Shown piece after piece: positions 1 through 7,844 of a DNA stretch of 43,532 nt. Made by a program: the position numbers and the translations under genes. Under the pieces are notes generated by a model. The model did not search any database. It was not told where the DNA came from and saw only the letters and a program-made list of their open reading frames with translations. The DNA is from JAJRXR01 sp044439985 (GTDB lineage: Bacteria; Planctomycetota; Phycisphaerae; Phycisphaerales; UBA1924), in contig JBITAG010000183.1 in NCBI GenBank assembly GCA_044439985.1, positions 1-43,532 of the forward strand. The letters are read 5' to 3'. Each line of letters opens with the position of its first letter. Within the stretch, counting starts at the first letter, position 1.

Positions 1-132
1 GATCACCGCGTCGTCGCCCAGAAGGACAACGTCGTCCACAGCCCGGAGTTCCAGGCTGACATCGGCGAGGGCGGACGGGGCGGCACAGATCGCCGCGAGG
101 GCCAGCAGATGCATGGGGTTGGGAAGCGCCAT
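1..132 (-). CDS. Exported protein, N-terminal fragment (runs off left edge)
   Basis: Only the first 44 codons lie in the window. The ATG at 132 follows AGGAG with a 7-nt gap. The product opens with a hydrophobic signal peptide (MHLLALAAICAAPSALA) and likely cleavage near residue 24, followed by DVSLELRAVDDVV, which resembles a beta-strand start. It lies 21 bp downstream of the 1001-residue dockerin protein on the same strand, so it is probably the last visible gene of that operon. The opening recalls secreted cohesin-like planctomycete proteins, but 44 residues cannot fix a family. That it is exported is well supported; function is unknown. Confidence 0.6.
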   Translation of the reverse strand, partial: MALPNPMHLLALAAICAAPSALADVSLELRAVDDVVLLGDDAVI

Positions 133-153
133 CGAGAACTCCTGTCGTATGCC

Positions 154-3100
154 TTAGCGTGGGTCTTCGGGGTCGGTGGGCGCCTCGGCCCCGAGATGAT
201 GAATCACCGTGATCAGATCCGAGTAGTCGATCGCCCCGTCCCGGTTGACGTCGGCGTCGGCATGACCCGCCCGCATCCGGTCGACGAGCAGGACCACGTC
301 GTTCGGCGTCACCACGCCGTCGTGGTCCAGATCGGCCAGGAAAGCCGGGACCGCGCCGGCGAGGAAGGCCACGATGTCGTGCTCGTCGAGCACGCCGTCC
401 CTGTTCAGATCGCCCGCGGCCAGACGCCCAAGCCCCCGGTCGAGAAGCGCCCCGACCGTGATGCTCCGCACCGGGACCGGTGTGGAAGCATGGCTTGCGC
501 GCGTCCCGGGGGGCGCCGTCAGGGGCGCCGCGCACGGGGCTTCGTCCGCACTTGCGAACCCGATCTGGATGAAGGTGAAGTCCGCGGCGTCTACCTGTCC
601 ATTCGCCGAGACGTCCGCGTGCGGAACACCCGGGGGACAGGGTGAATCGGACCCGGGGGTGGCGCCGTATGCGGCGACGAACGATCCGAAGTCGAGAATG
701 TCGATCACCCCATCATCGACGAGGTCACCGCCCCGGAGGGCGTCGTCGTCGGAGATTCCCGCCGCGGTCAGGTCCGAGACGAAGACGGCCCCGACCACCT
801 GGAAGTCATCGGTATCCACGGACCGGAGGGTGTGGCTCGGGTCCTGGGCCGCGAAACAGCTGTACGCCCCGCATGGGACCTCGAGTTCCGCCTCCCCGAG
901 CCCGTCGATGAAGAGGACATCGGCGGAGAGGACGACCGGCGCCCCCCCACCCACCGGGTAGGCCTCGAACGTGACGCAGCGCATCGCGCTGGACGGAACA
1001 TCGACGCCCGCCAGCTGCACCTGTGCCACGATCGTGTTGAGGGGGTCGACGGTCACGGTCTGTTCCGCGGTCGCCGAGTTGCCGCAGGCGTCCGTCGCGG
1101 TCCAGGTGATGGTGGTCGTGCCGGCGGGGAAGGGATCGGACCGCGTCAGGGCCGGGTTGTCGGATCGCTCGAGGGTGAGCGTGACGTCGGAGCAGTCGTC
1201 GGTCACCACGGGCCCGGGAGGGCCGAGCGTGACATTGTCCCAGTAGAGGTCGTAGGTGCTCCCGAAGTTGAAACCCTGCAGGATGAGGTTGCCCGCCCGG
1301 ATGCTTCCGAATGTCACCGTGTCATCGAACGCGAGCACCTGCGTGCCCGAGTCGTCGTAGACGCGGAACTCGTACGCGCTCGGCGTGAGCCTGCACTCCA
1401 TGGTCCACCACCGATCGAAGCTGAATCCCACCGGGAGGCCCAGCTCGATCCAGCCCGGCGTCAGGCCATTGCTCGTGTCCTGGTCCGTGTCCTGGGAGAA
1501 GACGCGGAATCGGGGCTCCGGCATGGACGGCGTCGGGTTCAGCGGATCGCTCGGATCGTTGCTGCTGAAGGAGATGATCGGGTATCCGGAGATGTTCCCC
1601 GGCCCGTCGAAGGTGGTCGCCCAGAGGCCGGCGAGCCGCGCCTCGGTCGCCCACCCGGCGTCGATATGCACTTGCGCTGACCAGGCCTCACCGACCGGGA
1701 TGTCCACGTTGTACTTACGCCCCTGCGTGTCGTAGAAGGCGCCCGAGAAGGCGGGGGGCCGGTTCGCTGCGGAGTCGGACGCGGAGATTCCGTGCCGGAG
1801 GCGCGGGGCGCCGTCGAAGACCTCGCTCGCAAAGATCGCCGGCGGGTACCGGTCGGTGTACCAGCACCCCGGGGTCTCCGTGGCGCAGAGCGTCGGGGAG
1901 AGATCGAAGGGCTCCACGAAGTCGAGGCGTGCGGTGCATTCCCCCGCGTCCGCGTTGACCACAATGTCCGGCGGGAGCGTGATGGACGGGGGATTGCTGT
2001 CCTTGGTCACCGGCCCGAGGCTGATCTCGATCGCCCCGAGGTCCTGCCCGAGCGCGTTGGTGAGTCGGCTCGGGGGACTGTGGGCGCGGAACGCGACCAC
2101 CCCGGGCATCTGGCAGAAGTCGCCGGTCACGGCGAACTCCAGGCGGGCCACGGTCGTGGGCAGGAGCGTCCCGGGATCCCCGTCGAGGACGCCGACCGCG
2201 TAGTCGATCGTCCCGCCCGGTTCGTCCACGGACTCGTAGACCTCACGGAGGAAGGGGGCGTCTCCCGGCTCGATCGAGACCAGGTCCAGCACCGTCGTGT
2301 CGAACTCCAGGAAGAACTGCCCCCCGACGCAGAGGTCGGTGAGGCCCGTGGCGTCGATGTCCACCAGCAGGGTGTTCTCCCCCGCGTCCAGGCAGAGGTC
2401 GGGCGTGGAGAGCACCATCGCGGTCGGCGCGTTCGCGTCCTGCACGAGGTACTGCACGCGGATCTCGTCGAGCCCGCTCCCCGCCGCCCCCGCGATCACG
2501 ATCAGAAATTCGATCGACTCCTGGTCCAGCGCCGGCAGAGCGCCCAGCGAGGCCGAACCGATCTGAACTCCGTTGTCGAGCAGGAAGACATCCGCGCCGA
2601 CGACGGTGAAGTCACCGTCCGGCGGGAACGCGCTGTCGAGCAGCGGATCCAACGCGTCTGGCATCGCGTCCCGGTCCGCGTCGGTCCCGACGGCCCAGGC
2701 CAGCGTGTCGATCGGCGTCCCGGAGCCCGCAAAGGTCAAACCGAGCGGCAGGAACCCATCGGAGAACTGCGGCACGCGGGTCGAGAGGGTGATGGTGAAC
2801 GTGCCGTCGAGGTTGTCCGTCTGCGTGGCGCGAGCCTCAATATCAAATCCCGTGAGCTGGCTGAGCCCCGCAAGGTGGAAACTCCCGTCGCCCGGAACGC
2901 TCTGCCCCATCGGCGCGGTGGAGAGGTCGTCGGTCTCTGTCATGGCGGGCGAGTCCGCGATGATGAGTTCCGAGTCGAACGTGTCGCCCAGAGCGCGGGT
3001 CCCCGGCTCGGGCGAGACGAGGGGGACGGACGCCTCGAACCGGCCCACTTCCGCGGTCACCGACCCGGTGGCCCCCTTGAACGCCTGGCCGGCCGCCGAG

Positions 3101-3159
3101 CAGGCAAGGATCGCGACCAACCCCGCACCCGACGCCATCTGTGTGAGAAGCTCACTCAC
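154..3159 (-). CDS. Large secreted protein: cohesin-like, split HYR and dockerin repeats
   Basis: This 1001-residue exported protein is paralogous to the gene just upstream. The GTG at 3159 is chosen because GGAGG lies 7 nt before it and a signal peptide (residues 1-26, ending AAGQA) follows; the open frame upstream to 3237 has no such signal. Order: a beta-rich region; a cohesin-like domain (about 245-380, GGQFFLEFDTTVLDLVSI); the first half of an HYR domain (about 385-416, PPDIVVNADAGECTA); a roughly 230-residue LamG-like insert (WYTDRY, GRKYNVDIPVG, YDLYWDNVTLGP); the second HYR half (about 648-700, PAGTTTITWTATDACGNSA); then five DxNxDGxxD-type dockerin loops (about 808-990). A cell-surface or extracellular scaffold role is inferred. 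No catalytic domain was recognised. Confidence 0.85.
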   Translation of the reverse strand: MSELLTQMASGAGLVAILACSAAGQAFKGATGSVTAEVGRFEASVPLVSPEPGTRALGDTFDSELIIADSPAMTETDDLSTAPMGQSVPGDGSFHLAGLSQLTGFDIEARATQTDNLDGTFTITLSTRVPQFSDGFLPLGLTFAGSGTPIDTLAWAVGTDADRDAMPDALDPLLDSAFPPDGDFTVVGADVFLLDNGVQIGSASLGALPALDQESIEFLIVIAGAAGSGLDEIRVQYLVQDANAPTAMVLSTPDLCLDAGENTLLVDIDATGLTDLCVGGQFFLEFDTTVLDLVSIEPGDAPFLREVYESVDEPGGTIDYAVGVLDGDPGTLLPTTVARLEFAVTGDFCQMPGVVAFRAHSPPSRLTNALGQDLGAIEISLGPVTKDSNPPSITLPPDIVVNADAGECTARLDFVEPFDLSPTLCATETPGCWYTDRYPPAIFASEVFDGAPRLRHGISASDSAANRPPAFSGAFYDTQGRKYNVDIPVGEAWSAQVHIDAGWATEARLAGLWATTFDGPGNISGYPIISFSSNDPSDPLNPTPSMPEPRFRVFSQDTDQDTSNGLTPGWIELGLPVGFSFDRWWTMECRLTPSAYEFRVYDDSGTQVLAFDDTVTFGSIRAGNLILQGFNFGSTYDLYWDNVTLGPPGPVVTDDCSDVTLTLERSDNPALTRSDPFPAGTTTITWTATDACGNSATAEQTVTVDPLNTIVAQVQLAGVDVPSSAMRCVTFEAYPVGGGAPVVLSADVLFIDGLGEAELEVPCGAYSCFAAQDPSHTLRSVDTDDFQVVGAVFVSDLTAAGISDDDALRGGDLVDDGVIDILDFGSFVAAYGATPGSDSPCPPGVPHADVSANGQVDAADFTFIQIGFASADEAPCAAPLTAPPGTRASHASTPVPVRSITVGALLDRGLGRLAAGDLNRDGVLDEHDIVAFLAGAVPAFLADLDHDGVVTPNDVVLLVDRMRAGHADADVNRDGAIDYSDLITVIHHLGAEAPTDPEDPR

Positions 3160-3189
3160 CGCTGCACCTCCGAAGAACGGTCTGAAACT

Positions 3190-3217
3190 GGGTGAGCGGC
3201 GTTTCCACCGCTCACCC
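3190..3217 (-). terminator. Intercistronic hairpin between the two paralogues
   Basis: A perfect 10-bp inverted repeat (GGGTGAGCGG and CCGCTCACCC) with an 8-nt loop lies in the 97-bp gap between the two large secreted-protein genes, upstream of the second gene's ribosome site. There is no proper U-run on the minus strand (it continues CAGTTTCAG). It could be a weak attenuator, a processing or stability element, or a partial terminator giving less of the downstream genes. Confidence 0.5.
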
Positions 3218-3256
3218 TTCCGGGTCAGAACAAACAAGAGGATCGTGCGGGGTGTG

Positions 3257-6220
3257 TTACCCCGGGAACTGCATGCCGAAACGCTCCATCACGAAGACCA
3301 GGTCGCTGTAGTCCGCCTGGCCGTCACGGTTCACATCAGCCCGGACGTCCTGATCCCGGAGCCACTGCGCCACGGCCTGCACGTCCGCGACCGTGACCGC
3401 CCGGTCATCGTCCACGTCCGCCAGGTCGGCCGGCAGGGCGCCGTTCAGGTAGGCGGCGATGTCGAACTGATCGAGCACGCCGTCGGCGTTCAGGTCGGCC
3501 GTGGCCAGCCGCCCCATGCCCTGCGCAATCAGCTCCTCGACGCTGATGCTCGTGACCGGGAGGCGGCGTACGCCGGGCCGGTCCATCGCGTACCCCTCGA
3601 AGGTGGACGGGAGCACGCTCCCGTCGCAACGCGGCTCGTGACTCTCCAGGAAGTTGAGCTGGATGAACCCGAAGTCACCCGTGCCCACCATGCCGTCACC
3701 GGAGATGTCCGCGTGCGGGGCAATGGTCATGCAGGTCGTATCCGCGCTGGGTGTGGACCCGAACTGCCCGATGAAGACGCCGAAGTCGAGGATGTCGATG
3801 AACTCGTCGTCGTTGAGGTTGCCCCCGGTCAGACGGTCGTCGTCCCCGCTGGCGGAGAAGTCCGCAACGTACTCGACTCCGGCGATGCCGAAGTCGTCGT
3901 TGTCCGTCTTGCGGAGGGTGTGCAGGGCGTCACGGGCCGTGATGCAAACGTAGTCGCCGCAGGGCACCTCGATGTTGGCCGAGGCCACCCCGCCCGTAAA
4001 GGTCAGCACCTCGCTGTGGGTGGTGATGGCGTTTGAGCTGTCGATCAGCTCAAAGGTGATGCACCGATCGAAGGGTCCCATCTCGACCGAGGGCGACAGC
4101 TCGACCGTGACGTCGAGGTTGCTGACCGGGTTGACCGTGACCAGCTGGGTGTCCGAGGTGGAGTTGCCACACTCGTCGGTCGCGGTCCAGGTGATGGTCG
4201 TCGTGCCGGCCGGGAACGGGTCGTTCAGGCCCAGCAGGGGATCGTCGTCGCGCTCGTAGGTGAGCGTGAGATTCCCACAACCGTCGGTCGCCAGCGCCCC
4301 GTCCGGACCGACGGAGACGTTGTCCCAGTACACGTCGTACGACTCACCGAAGTTGTAGGCCTGCACGATCAGATCGCTGGTCCGCACGGACCCGTTGGTG
4401 ATGATGTCCGTGAAGGAAAGGACCACGTCCCCGTTGTCGTCATACACCCGGTGGATGAAGGTTGTCGCGGTCATCTCGGTCTCGAGCGTCCACCACCGGT
4501 CATAGCTGAATCCGGTGGGCAGGCCCAGATCAACCCAGTCGGCGGTCACGCCGGTGCTCAGGTCCTGATCCGTGTCCTGCGTGTAGATACGGAACCGGGG
4601 CTCCGGGGTCGCCATCGGGTTGAGCGCGTCCGCGGAGTTGTTGGAGGAAAAACCAAGGATCGGGTACGCGGCGATCGTGCCGCTCCTGTCACGCGTCGTG
4701 GCCCAGATGTCCGCCCGCCGAACACTGGTCCCCCAGTCGCTGGGGATGTAGAGGTCAATGGACCACTTCTGCCCAACCGGGATGTTGACGTCGTACTTGC
4801 GTCCTTGCGTGTTATAGAAGACATCCGAGAGGCCCCCCGGGCGATTGGCCATGCTGTCCGAAGCCGAGATCGAGTGCATCAGCCGGTTGTCGCCGTCGAA
4901 GAACATCTGCTCGAACGCCGCGGGCTCGTAACGATCGGGGTACCAGACGCCCGGCGCCTGCGTCGCGCTGATCGCCACCGGCTCGTCGATCGGATCGGTG
5001 AAGACGAGCTGGGCGTCGCACCCGCCCGCGTCCGCGTTCAGGGTAATGTCCGCGGGCGCCGTGACCGAGGGCGCCACGCTGTCGTGGGAGACCACGCCCA
5101 GATCCGCCAGATAGGGGAGAACCTCCGCTCCCTCGAACTCCGTCAACCGTGTCGGGGGCGAGTGCGTCCGGAAGGTGACCAAGGCGTCCTCATCACAGAA
5201 CTCGCCCACCACATTGAATGTCAGGGTCGCGATCGTGGTGCTGTCCGAGACGCTCATCACACCATTCAGGAAGTCGGTGTTGACCGCATAGTCGATCTCG
5301 CCCGTCGCCTGGTTGGCCGTATCGAGGATCTCCAGGAATCGCGTGTCCACGATGTCCGAGGAGACGAACTCCAGCTTCGTCTGGTCGAACTGCAGGAAGA
5401 ACTGCCCGCCGGAGATCGCTTCCTGGGGGTTGGCCAGGTTGATCGCCACGACGAGCTGGTTCTCGCTCGCGTCCAGGCACGAATCCATCGCATCGAGGCT
5501 GACGCTGGTCGTCGCCTCCGGGAGCAGACGCGCCGTGGCGCTGACGCTCGCCCACGTGTTCCCGTTCTCGCCCGCGGCGCTCCAGCGGATCTCGTAGTCA
5601 CCCGGCTCGAGTTCGGCGCCGGCGTAGAAGGAGAATCCGGGGCGCCAGGACTGGCTGTAGACGTAGTCGTGGTCGGTGCTCGACCAGGCGCTTGGATTTC
5701 CGTTCAGGAAGTATCCGTCGGTCTCATCCCAGCTGCCGACCAGCGGATCCATGGCGTCATCAAACATCGGCTGCGCAATGGTGGATTCGCCGAGTGTGAA
5801 ATCCGTGTCGGGTCCGGGATCCGTGTCGAGCTGCAGGGTGAGCAGGTAGTTCCGCCCACCCACGATGTCATCCGTGCGCGGCGTGAACTGGAAATCAAAG
5901 CTCCAGTACGGCGTCGAGCCGGGGTGATTGGTCAGGTTCAGGAACGTCGTGCCCGTCGTCAGAATCGCCTGACCGTTGTACCCGCTCTCCGCCCGCCCGC
6001 GCGGCTTGAGGAAGACCGAGACGCCGCCACCCGAATCGGAGAGGAAGTTGTCGCCCGGGATGCCGGACCCCGAGACGAATGTGCCGTCCAACTTTGATGG
6101 CTCAACATTGACAAGCTGCGCCGTCGCGGATGAGGCGACCAGCGCCAGCCCGGCAGCGGCGGCGAGGCGAGCACCACGGCTCACGCCCGCCCGCCCAGTG
6201 TTCCAATGGTCAAACATCAT
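3257..6220 (-). CDS. Large secreted protein: cohesin-like, split HYR and dockerin repeats (paralogue)
   Basis: This 987-residue exported protein heads the secreted-protein operon. The start is ATGATG at 6220/6217 after AAGGAG; the signal peptide ends near residue 34 (SSATA). Domains: N-terminal beta region with a TPRTDDIVGG segment; cohesin-like domain about 243-375 (GGQFFLQFDQTKLEFVSS); HYR first half about 379-412; LamG-like insert about 413-638; HYR second half about 638-695 (PAGTTTITWTATDECGNST); five dockerin-like loops about 798-982 (GGNLNDDEFIDILDFG, ADLNADGVLDQFD, ADVNRDGQADYSD). It matches its downstream neighbour segment by segment from the cohesin-like domain onward, whereas the N-terminal 240 residues differ. 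This indicates tandem duplication followed by divergence of the N-terminal module. Ligand and role are unknown. Confidence 0.87.
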   Translation of the reverse strand: MMFDHWNTGRAGVSRGARLAAAAGLALVASSATAQLVNVEPSKLDGTFVSGSGIPGDNFLSDSGGGVSVFLKPRGRAESGYNGQAILTTGTTFLNLTNHPGSTPYWSFDFQFTPRTDDIVGGRNYLLTLQLDTDPGPDTDFTLGESTIAQPMFDDAMDPLVGSWDETDGYFLNGNPSAWSSTDHDYVYSQSWRPGFSFYAGAELEPGDYEIRWSAAGENGNTWASVSATARLLPEATTSVSLDAMDSCLDASENQLVVAINLANPQEAISGGQFFLQFDQTKLEFVSSDIVDTRFLEILDTANQATGEIDYAVNTDFLNGVMSVSDSTTIATLTFNVVGEFCDEDALVTFRTHSPPTRLTEFEGAEVLPYLADLGVVSHDSVAPSVTAPADITLNADAGGCDAQLVFTDPIDEPVAISATQAPGVWYPDRYEPAAFEQMFFDGDNRLMHSISASDSMANRPGGLSDVFYNTQGRKYDVNIPVGQKWSIDLYIPSDWGTSVRRADIWATTRDRSGTIAAYPILGFSSNNSADALNPMATPEPRFRIYTQDTDQDLSTGVTADWVDLGLPTGFSYDRWWTLETEMTATTFIHRVYDDNGDVVLSFTDIITNGSVRTSDLIVQAYNFGESYDVYWDNVSVGPDGALATDGCGNLTLTYERDDDPLLGLNDPFPAGTTTITWTATDECGNSTSDTQLVTVNPVSNLDVTVELSPSVEMGPFDRCITFELIDSSNAITTHSEVLTFTGGVASANIEVPCGDYVCITARDALHTLRKTDNDDFGIAGVEYVADFSASGDDDRLTGGNLNDDEFIDILDFGVFIGQFGSTPSADTTCMTIAPHADISGDGMVGTGDFGFIQLNFLESHEPRCDGSVLPSTFEGYAMDRPGVRRLPVTSISVEELIAQGMGRLATADLNADGVLDQFDIAAYLNGALPADLADVDDDRAVTVADVQAVAQWLRDQDVRADVNRDGQADYSDLVFVMERFGMQFPG

Positions 6221-6489
6221 GCTTCTCCTTCAGTCATTCGAACGTGCGGGGTTCATCGGGACAGTCGCCCCAAACTCACCGGACACACACGGCGTCTCCA
6301 CGTGCGCGCACGGATCGCCTCCATGAGCGCCAACCCAGTTCCTCGATGAGTGAAGAGAAGAGACGCGCGCGACCGACGCAGATCCGCAGAGATCTGCCTT
6401 GCCCATCACCCGTGTTTCTGGCTCCCCCCGTCCCCCTCGATTGAACTCACTCCGTTGACATCACCGACGGTTCGCCATCGGCGAGCCGA

Positions 6490-6518
6490 ACTGTAATGAA
6501 GCGCAGTACGGGCGTCAA
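6490..6518 (-). promoter_or_regulatory. Candidate sigma70-type promoter for the secreted-protein operon
   Basis: On the minus strand TTGACG (6518-6513) and TACAGT (6495-6490) are separated by exactly 17 bp. Transcription would start near 6483, leaving a long untranslated leader of about 260 nt before the 987-residue protein. The call rests on hexamer match and spacing only. Confidence 0.45.
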
Positions 6519-6678
6519 GGGAGTTCTCCCTACACCACGCACCTCAACGCCAACACCCCCCGTTTGGACACAACCGGGACGAGACCTTCGCTGTCACAAC
6601 CCGTGACGCGACATCATCTCCCGCATCGCGGGAATGGCGAATGCTGCAAACGAGCTGGCGCAGAGCGCACAAAGAAAG

Positions 6679-6705
6679 CGGACACCCGATCGGATCGGGT
6701 GTCCG
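6679..6705 (-). terminator. Rho-independent terminator of the peroxidase/YHYH operon
   Basis: A perfect 13-bp inverted repeat (arm CGGACACCCGATC) with one central base sits 63 bp past the stop of the YHYH gene. On the minus strand it is followed directly by CTTTCTTTG, a usable U-rich tract. Confidence 0.8.
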
Positions 6706-6768
6706 TGAGCGACCCGTCCTGTGCGCCGATGGCGGGTGGTCAGGGGGATCCAGCCGCGCGGCTGTCTC

Positions 6769-7776
6769 TCAGCGTTGGGGACGTTCGGGGCGCTCCCGCG
6801 GGCTCCGCGCGCCGTCGGGCGCGCCGCGCCCCGGTCCGGCGCCGGGTCCACCCCCTTCCGGCCCCCTCCGGAAGGCGGGGTCGGGCTCGCCTCGCCAATA
6901 CCGTGGGATCGATGGAAAGGCCTCGGTGATGACGTAGTAGTACGTGCCGTCGGGGAACTCCGGGGTCACGCCAAAGCGTCCGTTGCATTCGTCCAGATCC
7001 CCGGCGCCCTCCACGTACTCCCAATCCGCGGAGAACGTGCCGTCGCAGGCGCCCCCGGGCCCCTCCGGTGAGGCGGGCCGCTCCCCCGATCGAACCCGGT
7101 AGCTCGGCTCGAGGGCCTTGAGTTCAGACTGGGGATCCATCGGGTCGGCATATCCGAGCGGCCCGTAGATCGGGAACCCGTCGGCGGCCCATCCGAGGAG
7201 AAGCATCCGCTCCTCCCCCTCGTCCCCGCGGAGCGTCTCGATCAGGCCGATGGGGAGTCCGTGGTAGTGATACTTGCCGGTCGGCTGCACGTGGGCGTTG
7301 TTGGCGTCGATGCCAAGGTCCACGCCCCCGGCGAGCGCCTCGTAGTTCCAGGCGGACCGCGCCCCGAAGGCGCGTCCCTCCGGGGTCCAGAACTCCCCGG
7401 TGCCCGCGTCGAAGATCACGCCGTTGACCGCGACACCAAACTCCGGGCGGGCCGGGGTCAGCCTGTCGCTTGGCTCAGGCTGCAGGGGAACGCGGAAGGC
7501 AATTTCCTGCGGTCGCAGCGCGTTGGGATTGCCCTGATTTGGAAACTCTCCCGTCTCGTGGTTTGGCAGGCCGTTGGTGCGGATCACGCGGTGCTCACCT
7601 TCGATCGTGATCGAAACCTCCGCGGGGGGCAGCTCGACCTGCTCCATCGGCGTTGGTGTTCGCGCGGGAAGGGCCCGCCGGTCCGGCTGGGCGCTGCTCG
7701 AGTGATCCGGGTGGGCCGCACCCCCTCCGGCGGCGGCCATCAAGAGCGAAATCGCGGCGACAGCGTGCGTGCGCAT
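6769..7776 (-). CDS. Exported YHYH-domain protein
   Basis: A 335-residue protein. The ATG at 7776 follows GGAGG by 6 nt and opens a signal peptide (MRTHAVAAISLLMAAAGG) ending near HPDH; the open frame to 7857 overlaps the upstream gene and is not needed. The core is the YHYH family: HVQPTGKYHYHGLP near residue 170, then GWAADGFPIYGPLGY and FPDGTYYYVITEAFP. The histidine-rich motif suggests metal binding, but the family has no settled activity. The last 35 residues are Gly/Pro/Arg-rich and probably disordered. It follows the haem peroxidase by 68 bp on the same strand and ends at a strong terminator, so the two probably form an operon. Confidence 0.87.
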   Translation of the reverse strand: MRTHAVAAISLLMAAAGGGAAHPDHSSSAQPDRRALPARTPTPMEQVELPPAEVSITIEGEHRVIRTNGLPNHETGEFPNQGNPNALRPQEIAFRVPLQPEPSDRLTPARPEFGVAVNGVIFDAGTGEFWTPEGRAFGARSAWNYEALAGGVDLGIDANNAHVQPTGKYHYHGLPIGLIETLRGDEGEERMLLLGWAADGFPIYGPLGYADPMDPQSELKALEPSYRVRSGERPASPEGPGGACDGTFSADWEYVEGAGDLDECNGRFGVTPEFPDGTYYYVITEAFPSIPRYWRGEPDPAFRRGPEGGGPGAGPGRGAPDGARSPRERPERPQR

Positions 7777-7844
7777 CGTGAACCTCCGTGTGGGATGGGA
7801 AATCCGCGTCGGGTTGGTTTCCCCACCCAACGCGGTGTGAGTGA

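Larger units (their letters stand above)
6221..6768. other. 548-bp non-coding stretch with promoter, leader and terminator
   Basis: I see no credible gene here; the short open frames lack ribosome sites and family resemblance. It contains, on the minus strand, a sigma70-like promoter (6490-6518), a leader of about 260 nt to the 6220 start codon, a 7-bp hairpin in that leader (GCAGATC at 6378-6384 with GATCTGC at 6391-6397), and the terminator of the YHYH gene (6679-6705). The long leader could hold a regulatory RNA, but I recognise no known riboswitch. Confidence 0.5.

Noticed and set aside
4451..6097. Long plus-strand open frame (548 codons), and similar ones at 1792-3195 and 2573-4036
   Set aside because: All are antisense to the dockerin proteins with Arg/Val/His-rich translations typical of GC-rich shadows.
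6564..6929. Small plus-strand frames near 6.6-6.9 kb
   Set aside because: They overlap the YHYH gene and its terminator, and have no ribosome site or recognisable product.
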